Assembly (NCBI RefSeq): GCF_035920365.1
Contig: NZ_CP109150.1
Coordinates: 6,138,001-6,202,000 of the forward strand
Direction: 5' to 3'
DNA from: Micromonospora sp. NBC_01740
Lineage (GTDB): Bacteria; Actinomycetota; Actinomycetes; Mycobacteriales; Micromonosporaceae
Length of the DNA stretch: 64,000 nt
Positions 33,236-41,659 of the stretch are shown in pieces; within the stretch, counting starts at the first letter, position 1, and each line of letters starts with the position of its first letter. The notes beneath the pieces are model-generated. The model did not search any database and had not been told where the DNA came from. It saw only the letters and a list, made by a program, of their open reading frames with translations. Both the position numbers and the translations under genes were made by a program.

Positions 33236-34501
33236 ATGACCGCCAGCGACGCGGACTTCCGCGCCCGGCTCGACGCCCTGATCGGCCTCACCGACCCGCC
33301 GCGCCGGGCCAAGGACGCGGTCACCGAGGCGGCAATCCGCATCTGGTGCGACGCCGTCGGCGACGAGAACCCCGCCTACCAGGACCCGCAGTGGGCCGCC
33401 CGCTCCGCCTGGGGCGGCATCGTGGCCCCCGCGACCTCGCTGAACATGTGGACCCTGCCGGGCAACCGGCGCAGCCACCGCCACGTCGAGAGCCTCGACC
33501 GGGTCAACGAGGTCCTCGCCGAGCGTGGCTTCACCTCGGTGGCCGCGGTGCAGACGGAGCACACCTACGTACGCCCGCTGCGCCCCGGCGACCACCTCGA
33601 ACAGTTCCCCTCCATCGGCGCGGTCTCCCCGGAGAAGTCCACCCGCCTCGGCCGGGGCCACTTCGTCGACCTCGTCAGCGACTACCGCACCCTCGACGGC
33701 GAGCCGGTCGGACGCGTCGTCCTGCGGATGCTCCGCTGGAACCCGGCGACCCGGGCCGAGGTCCCGGCGACGCCCGGGGACCGCCTGGCCCGGCCGGTGC
33801 GCCCGGTCGGTGCCGCCCCGACCGACCTGCCGCCCGCCGGCACCACCGGCACCCTGACCGCGCACCTGCAACCCGGCTACGCCGCCGCCCCCCTCGACGA
33901 GCGCCCCTACCTCGTCGGCACCGCCGAGCTCACCGACGGGACCCGCCTCACCGCAGACGTCGTGGACCTGCGCCCCGACCTCGTGCACGACGGCATGCCG
34001 GTCGTCGTGGCCCACCGACGCACCCGCGACGGCCAGCTCCTGCCGGTCCTCACCGCCCCGCGGCCCGAACGCGGAACGAGCACCCGCACCGGGGCCGAGG
34101 TGCGCACCGGGCAACGCCTCGCCCCCTGGCCGATCCCCGTCACCCAGCTGTCCATCGCGGCGCTGGCGACCGCGACCTTCGACTTCAACGACGTGCACCT
34201 CGACCGCGACGCGGCCCTCGAGCGAGGTGCCCGCGACGTCTACATGAACATCCTCGGCTCGAGCGCGCTGGTCAACTGCTACCTCACCGACTGGGCCGGG
34301 CCGGAGGCCCGCGTCGTCGACTTCCGCACCCGCCTCGCCGCGCAGAACCACCCCGGCGACACCTTCACCCTCGACGGTGTCGTCACCGGCGTGAAGCCGG
34401 CGCCCGGGGCCACCGGGGGAACGCACGTCACCGTCGACGTCCGCGGCACCAACAGCCTCGGCGACCACGTCATCGCCTCCGCCACCCTCGCCCTGCCCTG
34501 A
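33236..34501 (+). CDS. Three-domain hydratase: FAS1-like hot-dog, OB-fold and MaoC-like hot-dog
   Basis: 421 aa fusion. Residues about 1-165 resemble the N-terminal hot-dog of ChsH2 (KDAVTEAAIRIWCDAVGDEN, VAPATSLNMWTLPGN). Residues about 195-285 look like the DUF35 OB-fold without its zinc ribbon (GTLTAHLQPGYA, DGTRLTADVVDL, HDGMPVVVAHR). Residues about 300-421 match a ChsH1/MaoC domain (FDFNDVHLDRDAALERGA, YLTDWAGPEARVVDFRTRL). It thus fuses in one chain what ChsH1-ChsH2 do as two subunits. GAAGGAG precedes ATG 33236. Likely an enoyl-CoA hydratase for a bulky substrate. Confidence 0.8.
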   Translation: MTASDADFRARLDALIGLTDPPRRAKDAVTEAAIRIWCDAVGDENPAYQDPQWAARSAWGGIVAPATSLNMWTLPGNRRSHRHVESLDRVNEVLAERGFTSVAAVQTEHTYVRPLRPGDHLEQFPSIGAVSPEKSTRLGRGHFVDLVSDYRTLDGEPVGRVVLRMLRWNPATRAEVPATPGDRLARPVRPVGAAPTDLPPAGTTGTLTAHLQPGYAAAPLDERPYLVGTAELTDGTRLTADVVDLRPDLVHDGMPVVVAHRRTRDGQLLPVLTAPRPERGTSTRTGAEVRTGQRLAPWPIPVTQLSIAALATATFDFNDVHLDRDAALERGARDVYMNILGSSALVNCYLTDWAGPEARVVDFRTRLAAQNHPGDTFTLDGVVTGVKPAPGATGGTHVTVDVRGTNSLGDHVIASATLALP

Positions 34502-34511
34502 GAGGAACCCC

Positions 34512-35465
34512 GTGCTCGCCAGCTACGTCGTCGACTCCGGCTCCCCCGACAGCCTGCGGCTCGGCCAGCTCGACGCCCCGACGCTCGGCCCCGGTCAGGT
34601 GCTCGTGCGGGTCCAGGCGGCGAGCCTGGACCGGGTCGACACGTACATCCGTCGCGGCACCCACGGGATGGCGGTCGCCGGGCCGGCGATCCTCGGCCGG
34701 GACGTCGCCGGCACCGTGGTGGGGACCGGTCCCGGCGTCACCGGTCTCGCTCCCGGCGACGCCGTCGTCGGGCTGACCAGCGGCACCCACGCCGAACTCG
34801 CCGTCGTCCCGGCCACGCACTGCTTCCCGCGGCCGGCCGCGCTCGACGCCGTCCACGCCGCGGCGGTGCCCACCGCCGGACGCACCGCCTACGACGCGGT
34901 CGTCAACCTCGCCGGGGTGCGCCCCGGTGACCGGGTCCTCGTCGTCGCCGCCGCGGGCGCCGTCGGCACCTTCGCCGCCCAGTACGCCCACCACCTGGGC
35001 GCGCGCGTCGTCGGCACCAGCGCCCCGGCGAAGGCCGACGCCGTACGCGCTCTCGGCGCCCTCGACGTCGTGGACCACTACCGCCCCGACGTCGTCGAGT
35101 CCCTGCGTGCCGCCCTGCCCGGCGGCGAGGCCGACGTCATAGTCGAGTCGGTCGGCGGCACCCTGTGGTCCGACGTGCTCAAGGTCCTCGCCCCCGGCGG
35201 GCGACTGGTCACCTGCGGCGTCACCGCCGACAGCCACGCCCACCTGCACCTGGGTCGACTCATGGTCAAGGGCTGGACGCTGCGCGGCATCGGCCGGCCC
35301 GGGCCCGAGGCGGTGGCCCGCCAACTGCGCGAGGCTCTCACTCTCTCGGCCGTCGCCGCCGTCCCCGCGGTCGCCGCCACGTACCCGCTCGAGCGGGCCG
35401 CGGCCGCGCACGACCGGCTGGAGGCCTCCGACTTCGTCGGGCGGATCGTCCTCGCGATCGGCTGA
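34512..35465 (+). CDS. Quinone oxidoreductase-like MDR protein
   Basis: 317 aa. N-terminal GroES-like domain with VQAASLDRVDTYIRRG, and the NADPH site VLVVAAAGAVGTFAAQYA near residues 139-156, then ADVIVESVGGTLWSDVL. No structural-zinc cysteine cluster is visible. GTG start at 34512 is 10 bases after the hydratase stop with GAGAGGA just upstream. Reduction of an enone or enoyl-CoA is the inferred activity. This is the second MDR protein in the window (the other is at 5260-6243). Confidence 0.83.
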   Translation: MLASYVVDSGSPDSLRLGQLDAPTLGPGQVLVRVQAASLDRVDTYIRRGTHGMAVAGPAILGRDVAGTVVGTGPGVTGLAPGDAVVGLTSGTHAELAVVPATHCFPRPAALDAVHAAAVPTAGRTAYDAVVNLAGVRPGDRVLVVAAAGAVGTFAAQYAHHLGARVVGTSAPAKADAVRALGALDVVDHYRPDVVESLRAALPGGEADVIVESVGGTLWSDVLKVLAPGGRLVTCGVTADSHAHLHLGRLMVKGWTLRGIGRPGPEAVARQLREALTLSAVAAVPAVAATYPLERAAAAHDRLEASDFVGRIVLAIG

Positions 35466-35673
35466 GCGGGGCCGCGGGAAGCAGCTCCTCGTTGTGGTGC
35501 CTCGTCATGCAGCCTGGAACGGGTGATCCGCGCCGCGTGGGGCGGTGGTGGCCGCCGAGCCGGACCGGCCGCCCACCACGCCGGTGAATCGTCTACGACA
35601 TCAGCTCGACAGCGTCCCACGTGTGGATCCTCCGCGACGGACACCATGGCGGATCCTGCTCACAGACGAGGCG

Positions 35674-36204
35674 TCAGGTGAGCGACTCCCCCGACACGGC
35701 GGACAGGACGACGAGCGGGATCTGCCGCCCGAAGCCCGCGGCCCGTTCGGCGTAGCGCCCCACGTTCGGCTTCTGCGCCACGACGTGCGCGAACAGCTCC
35801 GGGTCGCGCTCCCCGTCGGTCACCCGCGCCCGCACCGCGATCGTCCTGCGCCGCAGGACGATCCAGCAGAGGTCGTGGTGCCGCGCGTTCACCACCCAGG
35901 CCGGGTCCTTGGGGCCGCCGCCCTTGGAGCCGACGACCACCAGGTCCGTCCCGTGCGGCACGTACGGCAACGCCGCGTCGCGCAGCTGCCCGGACCGGCG
36001 GCCCACCGTCGTCAGCAGCAGCGTGGGGTTGTACGGGAACCGGCCCGCCAGCGCGTACTGCAACGACACGAGCGAGAACCCGGTCCTGCGGACCAGGAAC
36101 CGGTCGAACGCCATCCCGCGCGGCCCACGGATGACGATCAGCCACGACCGGCCGTACGAGGCGAACGACCTCGTCTCCGCACCGATCCGCTTTCCCCGGC
36201 TCAT
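35674..36204 (-). CDS. Deazaflavin (F420)-dependent nitroreductase-family protein
   Basis: 176 aa, split-barrel fold of the Ddn family. LLLTTVGRRSGQLRDAALPY, LVVVGSKGGGPKDPAWVVNARHH (shown in part) and RARVTDGERD-type strands match the F420-binding layout. Ddn-like proteins use F420H2 to reduce enones or quinones. It overlaps the MmgE/PrpD stop by four bases and is the last gene of the minus-strand transporter operon. With the three luciferase-like proteins at 56.6-60.1 kb it suggests F420 use by this pathway. Confidence 0.82.
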   Translation of the reverse strand: MSRGKRIGAETRSFASYGRSWLIVIRGPRGMAFDRFLVRRTGFSLVSLQYALAGRFPYNPTLLLTTVGRRSGQLRDAALPYVPHGTDLVVVGSKGGGPKDPAWVVNARHHDLCWIVLRRRTIAVRARVTDGERDPELFAHVVAQKPNVGRYAERAAGFGRQIPLVVLSAVSGESLT

Positions 36205-37673
36205 CGCGCCCGGGCCAGCAACGGTGACAGCGTCTCGGCGACGTCGGCGACGTCCTCGATGCCCCGGACCACCTCGACGAGCTGCTCCTGCGTGCCCGCG
36301 TCGAGGATCCCGTCGCAGAACGTGGCCAGCTTGCCGGTCACGAAGTCCCAGTCCGCCCGCGTCGCGGAGTCCCACGGGTCGCCCTGGGCGAAGTCCGACT
36401 CGACGACGTACTCCCGGCCGCCGGCCCGGATCGTCAGCGCGCCGCGCGTCCGGCGGATCTGACCGCCCGGATGCTCCCTGAGGTCGGCCTCCCACTCGGC
36501 GTCGAGCACCGGGTCGGGCGCCGTCGTGATCCGGCGCGCCAGGTCCCACACCTCGGGGTCCGTCAGCCGCTGCGGGTCGTACCACTGCGGACCCGGCGCG
36601 TGCCCGAGCAACGCCAGCGCCGCGGCGTACGGCATGTTGAAGGCACCGTCCAGCGGCGCGACGAGCGTGTCCGGGATCTGCGGGGCCGGCTCCCGGAACT
36701 GCAACGTCCGGTAGGCCGCCGGGCTCAGCCGGATCTCCATGGACTCGATCTGCGACACCGGCACCCCGTGGGTACTCGGGAACGCGCGGATCGCGTCGAG
36801 CGCGGCGTGGGTGAAGCGGCACGTCGGGTACGGCTTGAGCGACGTCTCGCTGATCCACCACGTCGACCCCAGGCCGGCGACCATCTCGTGCCGCTCACCG
36901 CCGAGGAAGCCCATCGCCTCGATGAAGCCCGGGGTGCGGTCCAGCACGTCCAGGTCGCCGGTGTAGCCCTCCTCGGCGAGCGCCGCGCCGAGCATCCCGG
37001 CGTGCGCGATCGCGCCGTACGGGCCGTACTTGAACGCGTTGAACGAGCGCCGCTCGGCCATGTAGGAGTTCTTCGCCGGCGGGGCCAGCCAGGCGACCAG
37101 GCCGAGCGCGTGGGTCAGGCGCTCCGGCTCCCAGCCGCCGACGACGGCGCACGCCGCGGCGGTGCCCATCGAGGCGTACCCGTGCGACGACAGCGGCGAC
37201 CAGCGGAACTGCCCGTCGGAGAAGGCCATCAGCGAGGTCGACAGGTTCAGCCGCGCGTTGATCTCGAAGGCGAGGATGCTCGCGCGCAACAGGCTCGCCC
37301 CGTCGGCGTGCAGCCGCTCGGCCTCGGCCAGTCCGGCCGCGACCCCGAACACCGCGAAGTGCGCCGAGTTGAAGAAGGTGTCGTCCGCGTCCAACGCGTT
37401 CATCATGTCCGCGTTGGCGTGCGCGGCGTTGATCGCCGCGACCCGCTGCCCCAGCCCGAACACCGTCGCCTCGGCCGGGCCGCCGAAGCGGGCGGCGACC
37501 CGCTGGACCATGCGGCTGCGCCGCAACCGCACCGCCGCCAGCCCACAGACGAGCGAGTCGAGAAAGACGAGCCTTCCGTAGTCGCGCACCGACTCGGGAA
37601 TGTCCTCGTCGCGGGTCGTCGTCGCGAACCGCGCGAGCAGCTGCGTCCGGGTCGGTCCCGTCGCGTCGGTCAC
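36201..37673 (-). CDS. MmgE/PrpD family protein
   Basis: 490 aa, normal family length. VFLDSLVCGLAAVRLRRSRM near the start, NALDADDTFFNSAHFAVFG with the conserved acid and His region, SHGYASMGTAAACAVVGGWE, and KPYPTCRFTHAALDAI are family marks. Members include 2-methylcitrate dehydratase and cis-aconitate decarboxylase. No prpB or prpC neighbour is present, so a methylcitrate cycle role is not supported locally, although propionyl-CoA from steroids would feed that cycle. Starts with GTG three bases after the ABC ATPase region boundary. Confidence 0.83.
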   Translation of the reverse strand: MTDATGPTRTQLLARFATTTRDEDIPESVRDYGRLVFLDSLVCGLAAVRLRRSRMVQRVAARFGGPAEATVFGLGQRVAAINAAHANADMMNALDADDTFFNSAHFAVFGVAAGLAEAERLHADGASLLRASILAFEINARLNLSTSLMAFSDGQFRWSPLSSHGYASMGTAAACAVVGGWEPERLTHALGLVAWLAPPAKNSYMAERRSFNAFKYGPYGAIAHAGMLGAALAEEGYTGDLDVLDRTPGFIEAMGFLGGERHEMVAGLGSTWWISETSLKPYPTCRFTHAALDAIRAFPSTHGVPVSQIESMEIRLSPAAYRTLQFREPAPQIPDTLVAPLDGAFNMPYAAALALLGHAPGPQWYDPQRLTDPEVWDLARRITTAPDPVLDAEWEADLREHPGGQIRRTRGALTIRAGGREYVVESDFAQGDPWDSATRADWDFVTGKLATFCDGILDAGTQEQLVEVVRGIEDVADVAETLSPLLARAR

Positions 37674-37676
37674 CGC

Positions 37677-38504
37677 TCAGCCCACCTTTCCCGGCGCGAC
37701 GAGCCGGTTGCCCTGCGTGTCGCGCGGCAGCGGCACGGGGATCGCCGCGAGCAGCTTCTGTGTGTACTCGTGCCGCGGGTTGGCGAAGATCCGCTCCGTG
37801 GTGTCGGTCTCCACGACCTCACCGGAGGCCATCACCATGACCCGGTCGGCGATGACCTCGACGAGAGCCAGGTCGTGGCAGACGAACAGGTACGCCAGAC
37901 CCAGCTCCTCCTGCAGGTCCCGGAGCAGGTTGAGCACCTGCGCCCGCACCGACACGTCCAGCGCCGCGACCGGCTCGTCGCACACGATCAGGCTCGGCTT
38001 CATCGTCAGCGCCCGGGCGATCGCGACCCGCTGCAGCTGCCCGCCGGACAGCTCGGCCGGGTAGCGCTCCAGGTAGCGCGAGCCGATGCCGACCCTGTCG
38101 AGCAGCTCGACAGCCTCCCGCTCACGCGTGACCCGGTCCTTGTCGGTGTGCACGAGGATCGGCTCGGCGACCGCGTCCTTGATCGTCATCCGCGGGTCGA
38201 GGGAGCTGTACGGGTCCTGGAAGATCATCTGCATCCGCTGACGCAGCTCGCGCATCCGCTTCGTGGCCAGCACGTCGATCCCGTCGAAGGTCACCGACCC
38301 GGAGTCCGGCTCGATGAGGCGCAGCACCATGCGCCCGACCGTCGACTTGCCCGCGCCGGACTCACCGACGACCGCGAGGCACTCACCGCGCTCCAGGGTG
38401 AAGCTCACCCCCTTGACCGCGTGCGACCACTTCGTACGCCGGCCGAGCCAGTCCCGGCCGGAGCTGAACGACTTCGTGAGACCGTCGACCTCGAGCAGGC
38501 TCAT
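37677..38504 (-). CDS. Opp/Dpp-type ABC transporter ATP-binding protein (OppF-like)
   Basis: 275 aa ATPase. Walker A GESGAGKSTVGRMVL near residues 48-62, signature LSGGQLQRVAIARAL, Walker B LIVCDEPVAALD and a His switch VCHDLAL. The C-terminal FANPRHEYTQKLLAAIP is typical of the Opp/Dpp subfamily. ATG 38504 overlaps the preceding ATPase stop by one base. With the OppD-like ATPase it powers the importer encoded just upstream. Confidence 0.92.
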   Translation of the reverse strand: MSLLEVDGLTKSFSSGRDWLGRRTKWSHAVKGVSFTLERGECLAVVGESGAGKSTVGRMVLRLIEPDSGSVTFDGIDVLATKRMRELRQRMQMIFQDPYSSLDPRMTIKDAVAEPILVHTDKDRVTREREAVELLDRVGIGSRYLERYPAELSGGQLQRVAIARALTMKPSLIVCDEPVAALDVSVRAQVLNLLRDLQEELGLAYLFVCHDLALVEVIADRVMVMASGEVVETDTTERIFANPRHEYTQKLLAAIPVPLPRDTQGNRLVAPGKVG

Positions 38505-39574
38505 CAGACCGTCACTCCATCCAGAGAGAGCTCCGCGACGCGTACGCACCGCGCGTCGTGCCCGGCGGCGCCGTCGACCCGGACCAGGCCCGGGTGGGCC
38601 ACGTCGCACCGGCCCGGCTGGACGAACTCGCACCGGCTGCTGAACCGGCAGCCGTGCGGCCAGGCACCCGGGGCCGGGATGCCACCGGGAATCGAGCGCA
38701 GCCGCCGGCCGGTGCTCAGACCCGGCCTCGGGATCGACCCGATCAGGCCGGAGGTGTAGGGGTGCCGCGGGTGGAAGAAGATCTGCTCCGAGGGCGCGTT
38801 CTCGGCCACCTCGCCGGCGTACATGACCACGACCTGCTGGCACAGCTCGGCCACCACGGCGAGGTCGTGGCTGACGAACAGCAGCGCCACGCCGGTCTGC
38901 TCCTGCAGGTCGCGCAAGAGCTCGAGGATCCGCTCCTGCACCGTCACGTCGAGCGCCGTCGTCGGCTCGTCGGCGATGAGCAGGCGCGGGTTGCACGCCA
39001 TGACCATCGCGATCATGACGCGCTGGCACATGCCGCCGGAGAACGCGTGCGGGTACTCGTCGACCCGCTGCGCCGCCCGCGGGATCTGCACCAGCTCCAG
39101 CATCTCGACGGCGCGGGCCCGGGCCTGTTTGCGGTTCATGCCCAGGTGCTTGCGCACCGACTCCGCGATCTGGTCCCCGACCGTAAAGGCCGGGTTCAGG
39201 CTGCGGATCGGCTGCTGGAAGATCATGCCCATGCCGGGGCCACGCAGGTTCCGCCACTGCTTCCGGGTGCCCGCGGTGAGGTCCGTGCCGTCGAAGACGA
39301 TCCGGCCCGAGGCGATCCGCCCGCCGGTCGCCTCGGTCAGACCCATCACCGCGACCGAGGTCACCGTCTTGCCCGACCCGGACTCGCCGACGAGAGCCAC
39401 CGACGCTCCCGGCTTGAGGGAGAACGAGACGTCCTGGACGGTCGTCTGCCACCCACCGGAGGGTGCGGGGAACTCGACGGTGAGGTTCTCCACGCGCAGC
39501 AGGTCCGCCGCCGGGCCGGTGGCGGCGTCGGTCCTGGTGCCGGCGATCACGCCGGGTGCCGTTTCATGTGCCAT
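38504..39574 (-). CDS. Opp/Dpp-type ABC transporter ATP-binding protein (OppD-like)
   Basis: 356 aa. Walker A VGESGSGKTVTSVAVMG, signature FSGGMCQRVMIAMVMA, Walker B LLIADEPTTALDVT, switch His in FVSHDLAV. Near the C-terminus is the Opp-type iron-sulfur-like cysteine segment: GCRFSSRCEFVQPGRCDV and a later ARCVRV (cysteines in this order are typical). A 27-residue leader precedes the ATPase core. Second ATPase of the dipeptide-type importer. Confidence 0.92.
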   Translation of the reverse strand: MAHETAPGVIAGTRTDAATGPAADLLRVENLTVEFPAPSGGWQTTVQDVSFSLKPGASVALVGESGSGKTVTSVAVMGLTEATGGRIASGRIVFDGTDLTAGTRKQWRNLRGPGMGMIFQQPIRSLNPAFTVGDQIAESVRKHLGMNRKQARARAVEMLELVQIPRAAQRVDEYPHAFSGGMCQRVMIAMVMACNPRLLIADEPTTALDVTVQERILELLRDLQEQTGVALLFVSHDLAVVAELCQQVVVMYAGEVAENAPSEQIFFHPRHPYTSGLIGSIPRPGLSTGRRLRSIPGGIPAPGAWPHGCRFSSRCEFVQPGRCDVAHPGLVRVDGAAGHDARCVRVAELSLDGVTV

Positions 39575-39601
39575 GTCAGCTCCTGGTGGGGGCCGGGCCG
39601 G

Positions 39602-40579
39602 TCAGTTGCCCGACCGGGTGCGCACGAGGGCGCGACGGACACCGTCACCGACGTAGGTGAAGGCGAGGACGGCGAGGAAGATCATCACGCCGGGCGGCCA
39701 GACGAGGTACGGCGCGAGGCGCATGTTCGAGGAGGCCGTCGAGAGCATCGAGCCCCAACTGGCCGTGGGGGCCGTGACGCCCAGCCCGAGGAAGCTCAGG
39801 CTCGCCTCGGCCGCGACGGCGCTGCCCAACGACACCGAGATGACGAGGATGATCGGCGGCAGCACGTTGGGCAGCACGTGCCGCACCGCCGTGCGCAGGG
39901 TGCTGCAGCCCAGGGCGATCGAGGCCTCGATGTAGGTCTCGTGCCGCACGTCCATCGTGCCGGCGCGGGCCACCCGGAAGAAGCGCGGTGCCATGACCAG
40001 GCCGATGGCGAGCATCGCGTTGGTGATGCCGGAGCCGAGGACCGCGACGATGGTGATGGCCAGCACGAGCGACGGAGCGCTCATCAGCGCGTCCATGATG
40101 CGGGTGAGGATCGTGTCGACCCAACCGCCGCGGTAGCCCGCGATCATCCCGAAGGGCAGGCCGAGCACGAGCGCGACGGCCGAAGCCTGCAGCGCCGCCC
40201 AGAGCGAGACCCGCGCCCCGAAGATGAGCCGGCTCAGCACGTCCCGGCCGTAGTCGTCGGTCCCCAGCCAGTGTTCGGCATTCGGCGGCTTGAGCCGCTG
40301 CAACAGGTCCTGCACGTCGGGGTCGTACGGCGCCAGGGCCGGGGCGAAGATCGCGATGAGGGTCAGTACGAGCAGGAAGACGCCGGCCACGATCGTCGCG
40401 GGGCGACGCACGATGCTCCCGAGGATGCCGGGGGCGGCGACCGGCTCCGGGGCACCCGTACCGGTGGCCGCCGTGGGCACCTCGGTGAGGACGGTCTCGG
40501 TGAGGCCGTCGCCGGGCACGCCGACGTCGGGTGATTCGCTCCCCGGCACCGGGGACGCGGGGGGCCGATTCGTGCTCAT
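39602..40579 (-). CDS. Opp/Dpp-type ABC permease (OppC-like)
   Basis: 325 aa, six predicted membrane spans. The N-terminal cytosolic leader ends before ATIVAGVFLLVLTLIAIFAP. The OppC-type loop GTDDYGRDVLSRLIFGARVS lies near residue 110 and the EAA-like loop region VRHETYIEASIALG around residue 215. Its ATG overlaps the OppB stop by four bases. Confidence 0.92.
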   Translation of the reverse strand: MSTNRPPASPVPGSESPDVGVPGDGLTETVLTEVPTAATGTGAPEPVAAPGILGSIVRRPATIVAGVFLLVLTLIAIFAPALAPYDPDVQDLLQRLKPPNAEHWLGTDDYGRDVLSRLIFGARVSLWAALQASAVALVLGLPFGMIAGYRGGWVDTILTRIMDALMSAPSLVLAITIVAVLGSGITNAMLAIGLVMAPRFFRVARAGTMDVRHETYIEASIALGCSTLRTAVRHVLPNVLPPIILVISVSLGSAVAAEASLSFLGLGVTAPTASWGSMLSTASSNMRLAPYLVWPPGVMIFLAVLAFTYVGDGVRRALVRTRSGN

Positions 40580-41517
40580 GACCGCACCTTCGGGTTGAAG
40601 TAGCCGTAGGAGATGTCGACGATGAGGTTGACGAGCACGACGATCGTGGTGCTGAAGAGGACGAAGCCGAGCAGCACCGGCACGTCACGCCCCTGTACGG
40701 CCTCGACGGCGGTGCGCCCGAGACCCGGCATGTTGTAGATCATCTCGATGGTCACCGACCCGGCGAGGACCTCCGCGACGCGGAAGCCGAGGACGGTGAT
40801 GACGGGGATGCACGCGTTCTTCAGGGAGTGCTTGAACACGACGCTGGCGCGCGACAGCCCCTTGGCCTCGGCGTTGAGGATGTAGTCGGTCTTCATGACC
40901 TGCCCGAGCGCCGAGCGCAGTTGCAGGGTCACCTCGGCGGCGGGGAGCAGACCGAGGGCGATGCCCGGCAGGATGAGGTGCGAGAGCCACGGCCAGAAAC
41001 CGGCGGAGAGCGGTTGGTAGCCGAAGGCCGGAAACATCTGCAGCCCCACCGCGAAGACCGAGGCGAGCACCAGGCCGAACCAGAAGCCCGGGATGGCGAT
41101 CGAGATCGAGGCGAACCAGTTGACGACCCGGTCGACGATGCCGCCGGAGCGCAGCGTGGCCACGAGCGCCAGGATGGTCCCGAGCACGACGGCGAAGATC
41201 ATCGCGACGAGCACCAGCGACATCGTCGTGGCCATCCGCCGGGTCAGCAGCTCGGTCACGGTCTGGTCCGAGAGGAAGGACGTGCCGAGGTCGCCGCGGA
41301 CGACGTCGCCGATCCACATGAGGTATCGCAGAAGGACCGGATCGTTGAGGTTGAGTTCCTCGCGGATCGCCTCGACGCGTTCCGGGGTCGGTTCGTCACC
41401 GGCGAGGACGGCGGCCGGGTCCCCTGGGGCGAACTCGATCAGGACGAACACGAGCAGCGGGACGACGAACAGCAGGGGTATTGCCGCGAGTAGTCGCCTG
41501 CCGGCGTAGCGGAGCAT
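40576..41517 (-). CDS. Opp/Dpp-type ABC permease (OppB-like)
   Basis: 313 aa, six predicted spans. It starts LRYAGRRLLAAIPLLFVVPL and has the OppB marks FAPGDPAAVLAG, GDLGTSFLSDQTVTELL, and the cytoplasmic loop MKTDYILNAEAKGLSRASVV used to contact the ATPases. It is 142 bases after the binding-protein stop, with a strong stem-loop in between. Together with OppC, D and F it makes a complete importer. Confidence 0.92.
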   Translation of the reverse strand: MLRYAGRRLLAAIPLLFVVPLLVFVLIEFAPGDPAAVLAGDEPTPERVEAIREELNLNDPVLLRYLMWIGDVVRGDLGTSFLSDQTVTELLTRRMATTMSLVLVAMIFAVVLGTILALVATLRSGGIVDRVVNWFASISIAIPGFWFGLVLASVFAVGLQMFPAFGYQPLSAGFWPWLSHLILPGIALGLLPAAEVTLQLRSALGQVMKTDYILNAEAKGLSRASVVFKHSLKNACIPVITVLGFRVAEVLAGSVTIEMIYNMPGLGRTAVEAVQGRDVPVLLGFVLFSTTIVVLVNLIVDISYGYFNPKVRS

Positions 41518-41590
41518 GTCCTACCTCGACTCTGGGCGTGGTGCCTGGGACTGGCCGGTCGCGCGGCCTGGGGCCGGGCGGGGCCGGTGA

Positions 41591-41636
41591 GGTGTCGCCG
41601 CCGGCCCCCACAGCGGGTGGGTCCGGCGGCGACACC
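41591..41636. terminator. Long stem-loop between binding-protein and permease genes
   Basis: GGTGTCGCCGCCGG (41591-41604) pairs perfectly with CCGGCGGCGACACC (41623-41636), 14 base pairs with an 18-base loop. It may act as a partial terminator or RNA stabiliser so that the binding protein is made in excess over the permeases, a common arrangement in ABC operons. Confidence 0.7.
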
Positions 41637-41659
41637 ACCGGGTGGTCAGGAGCGGACGG

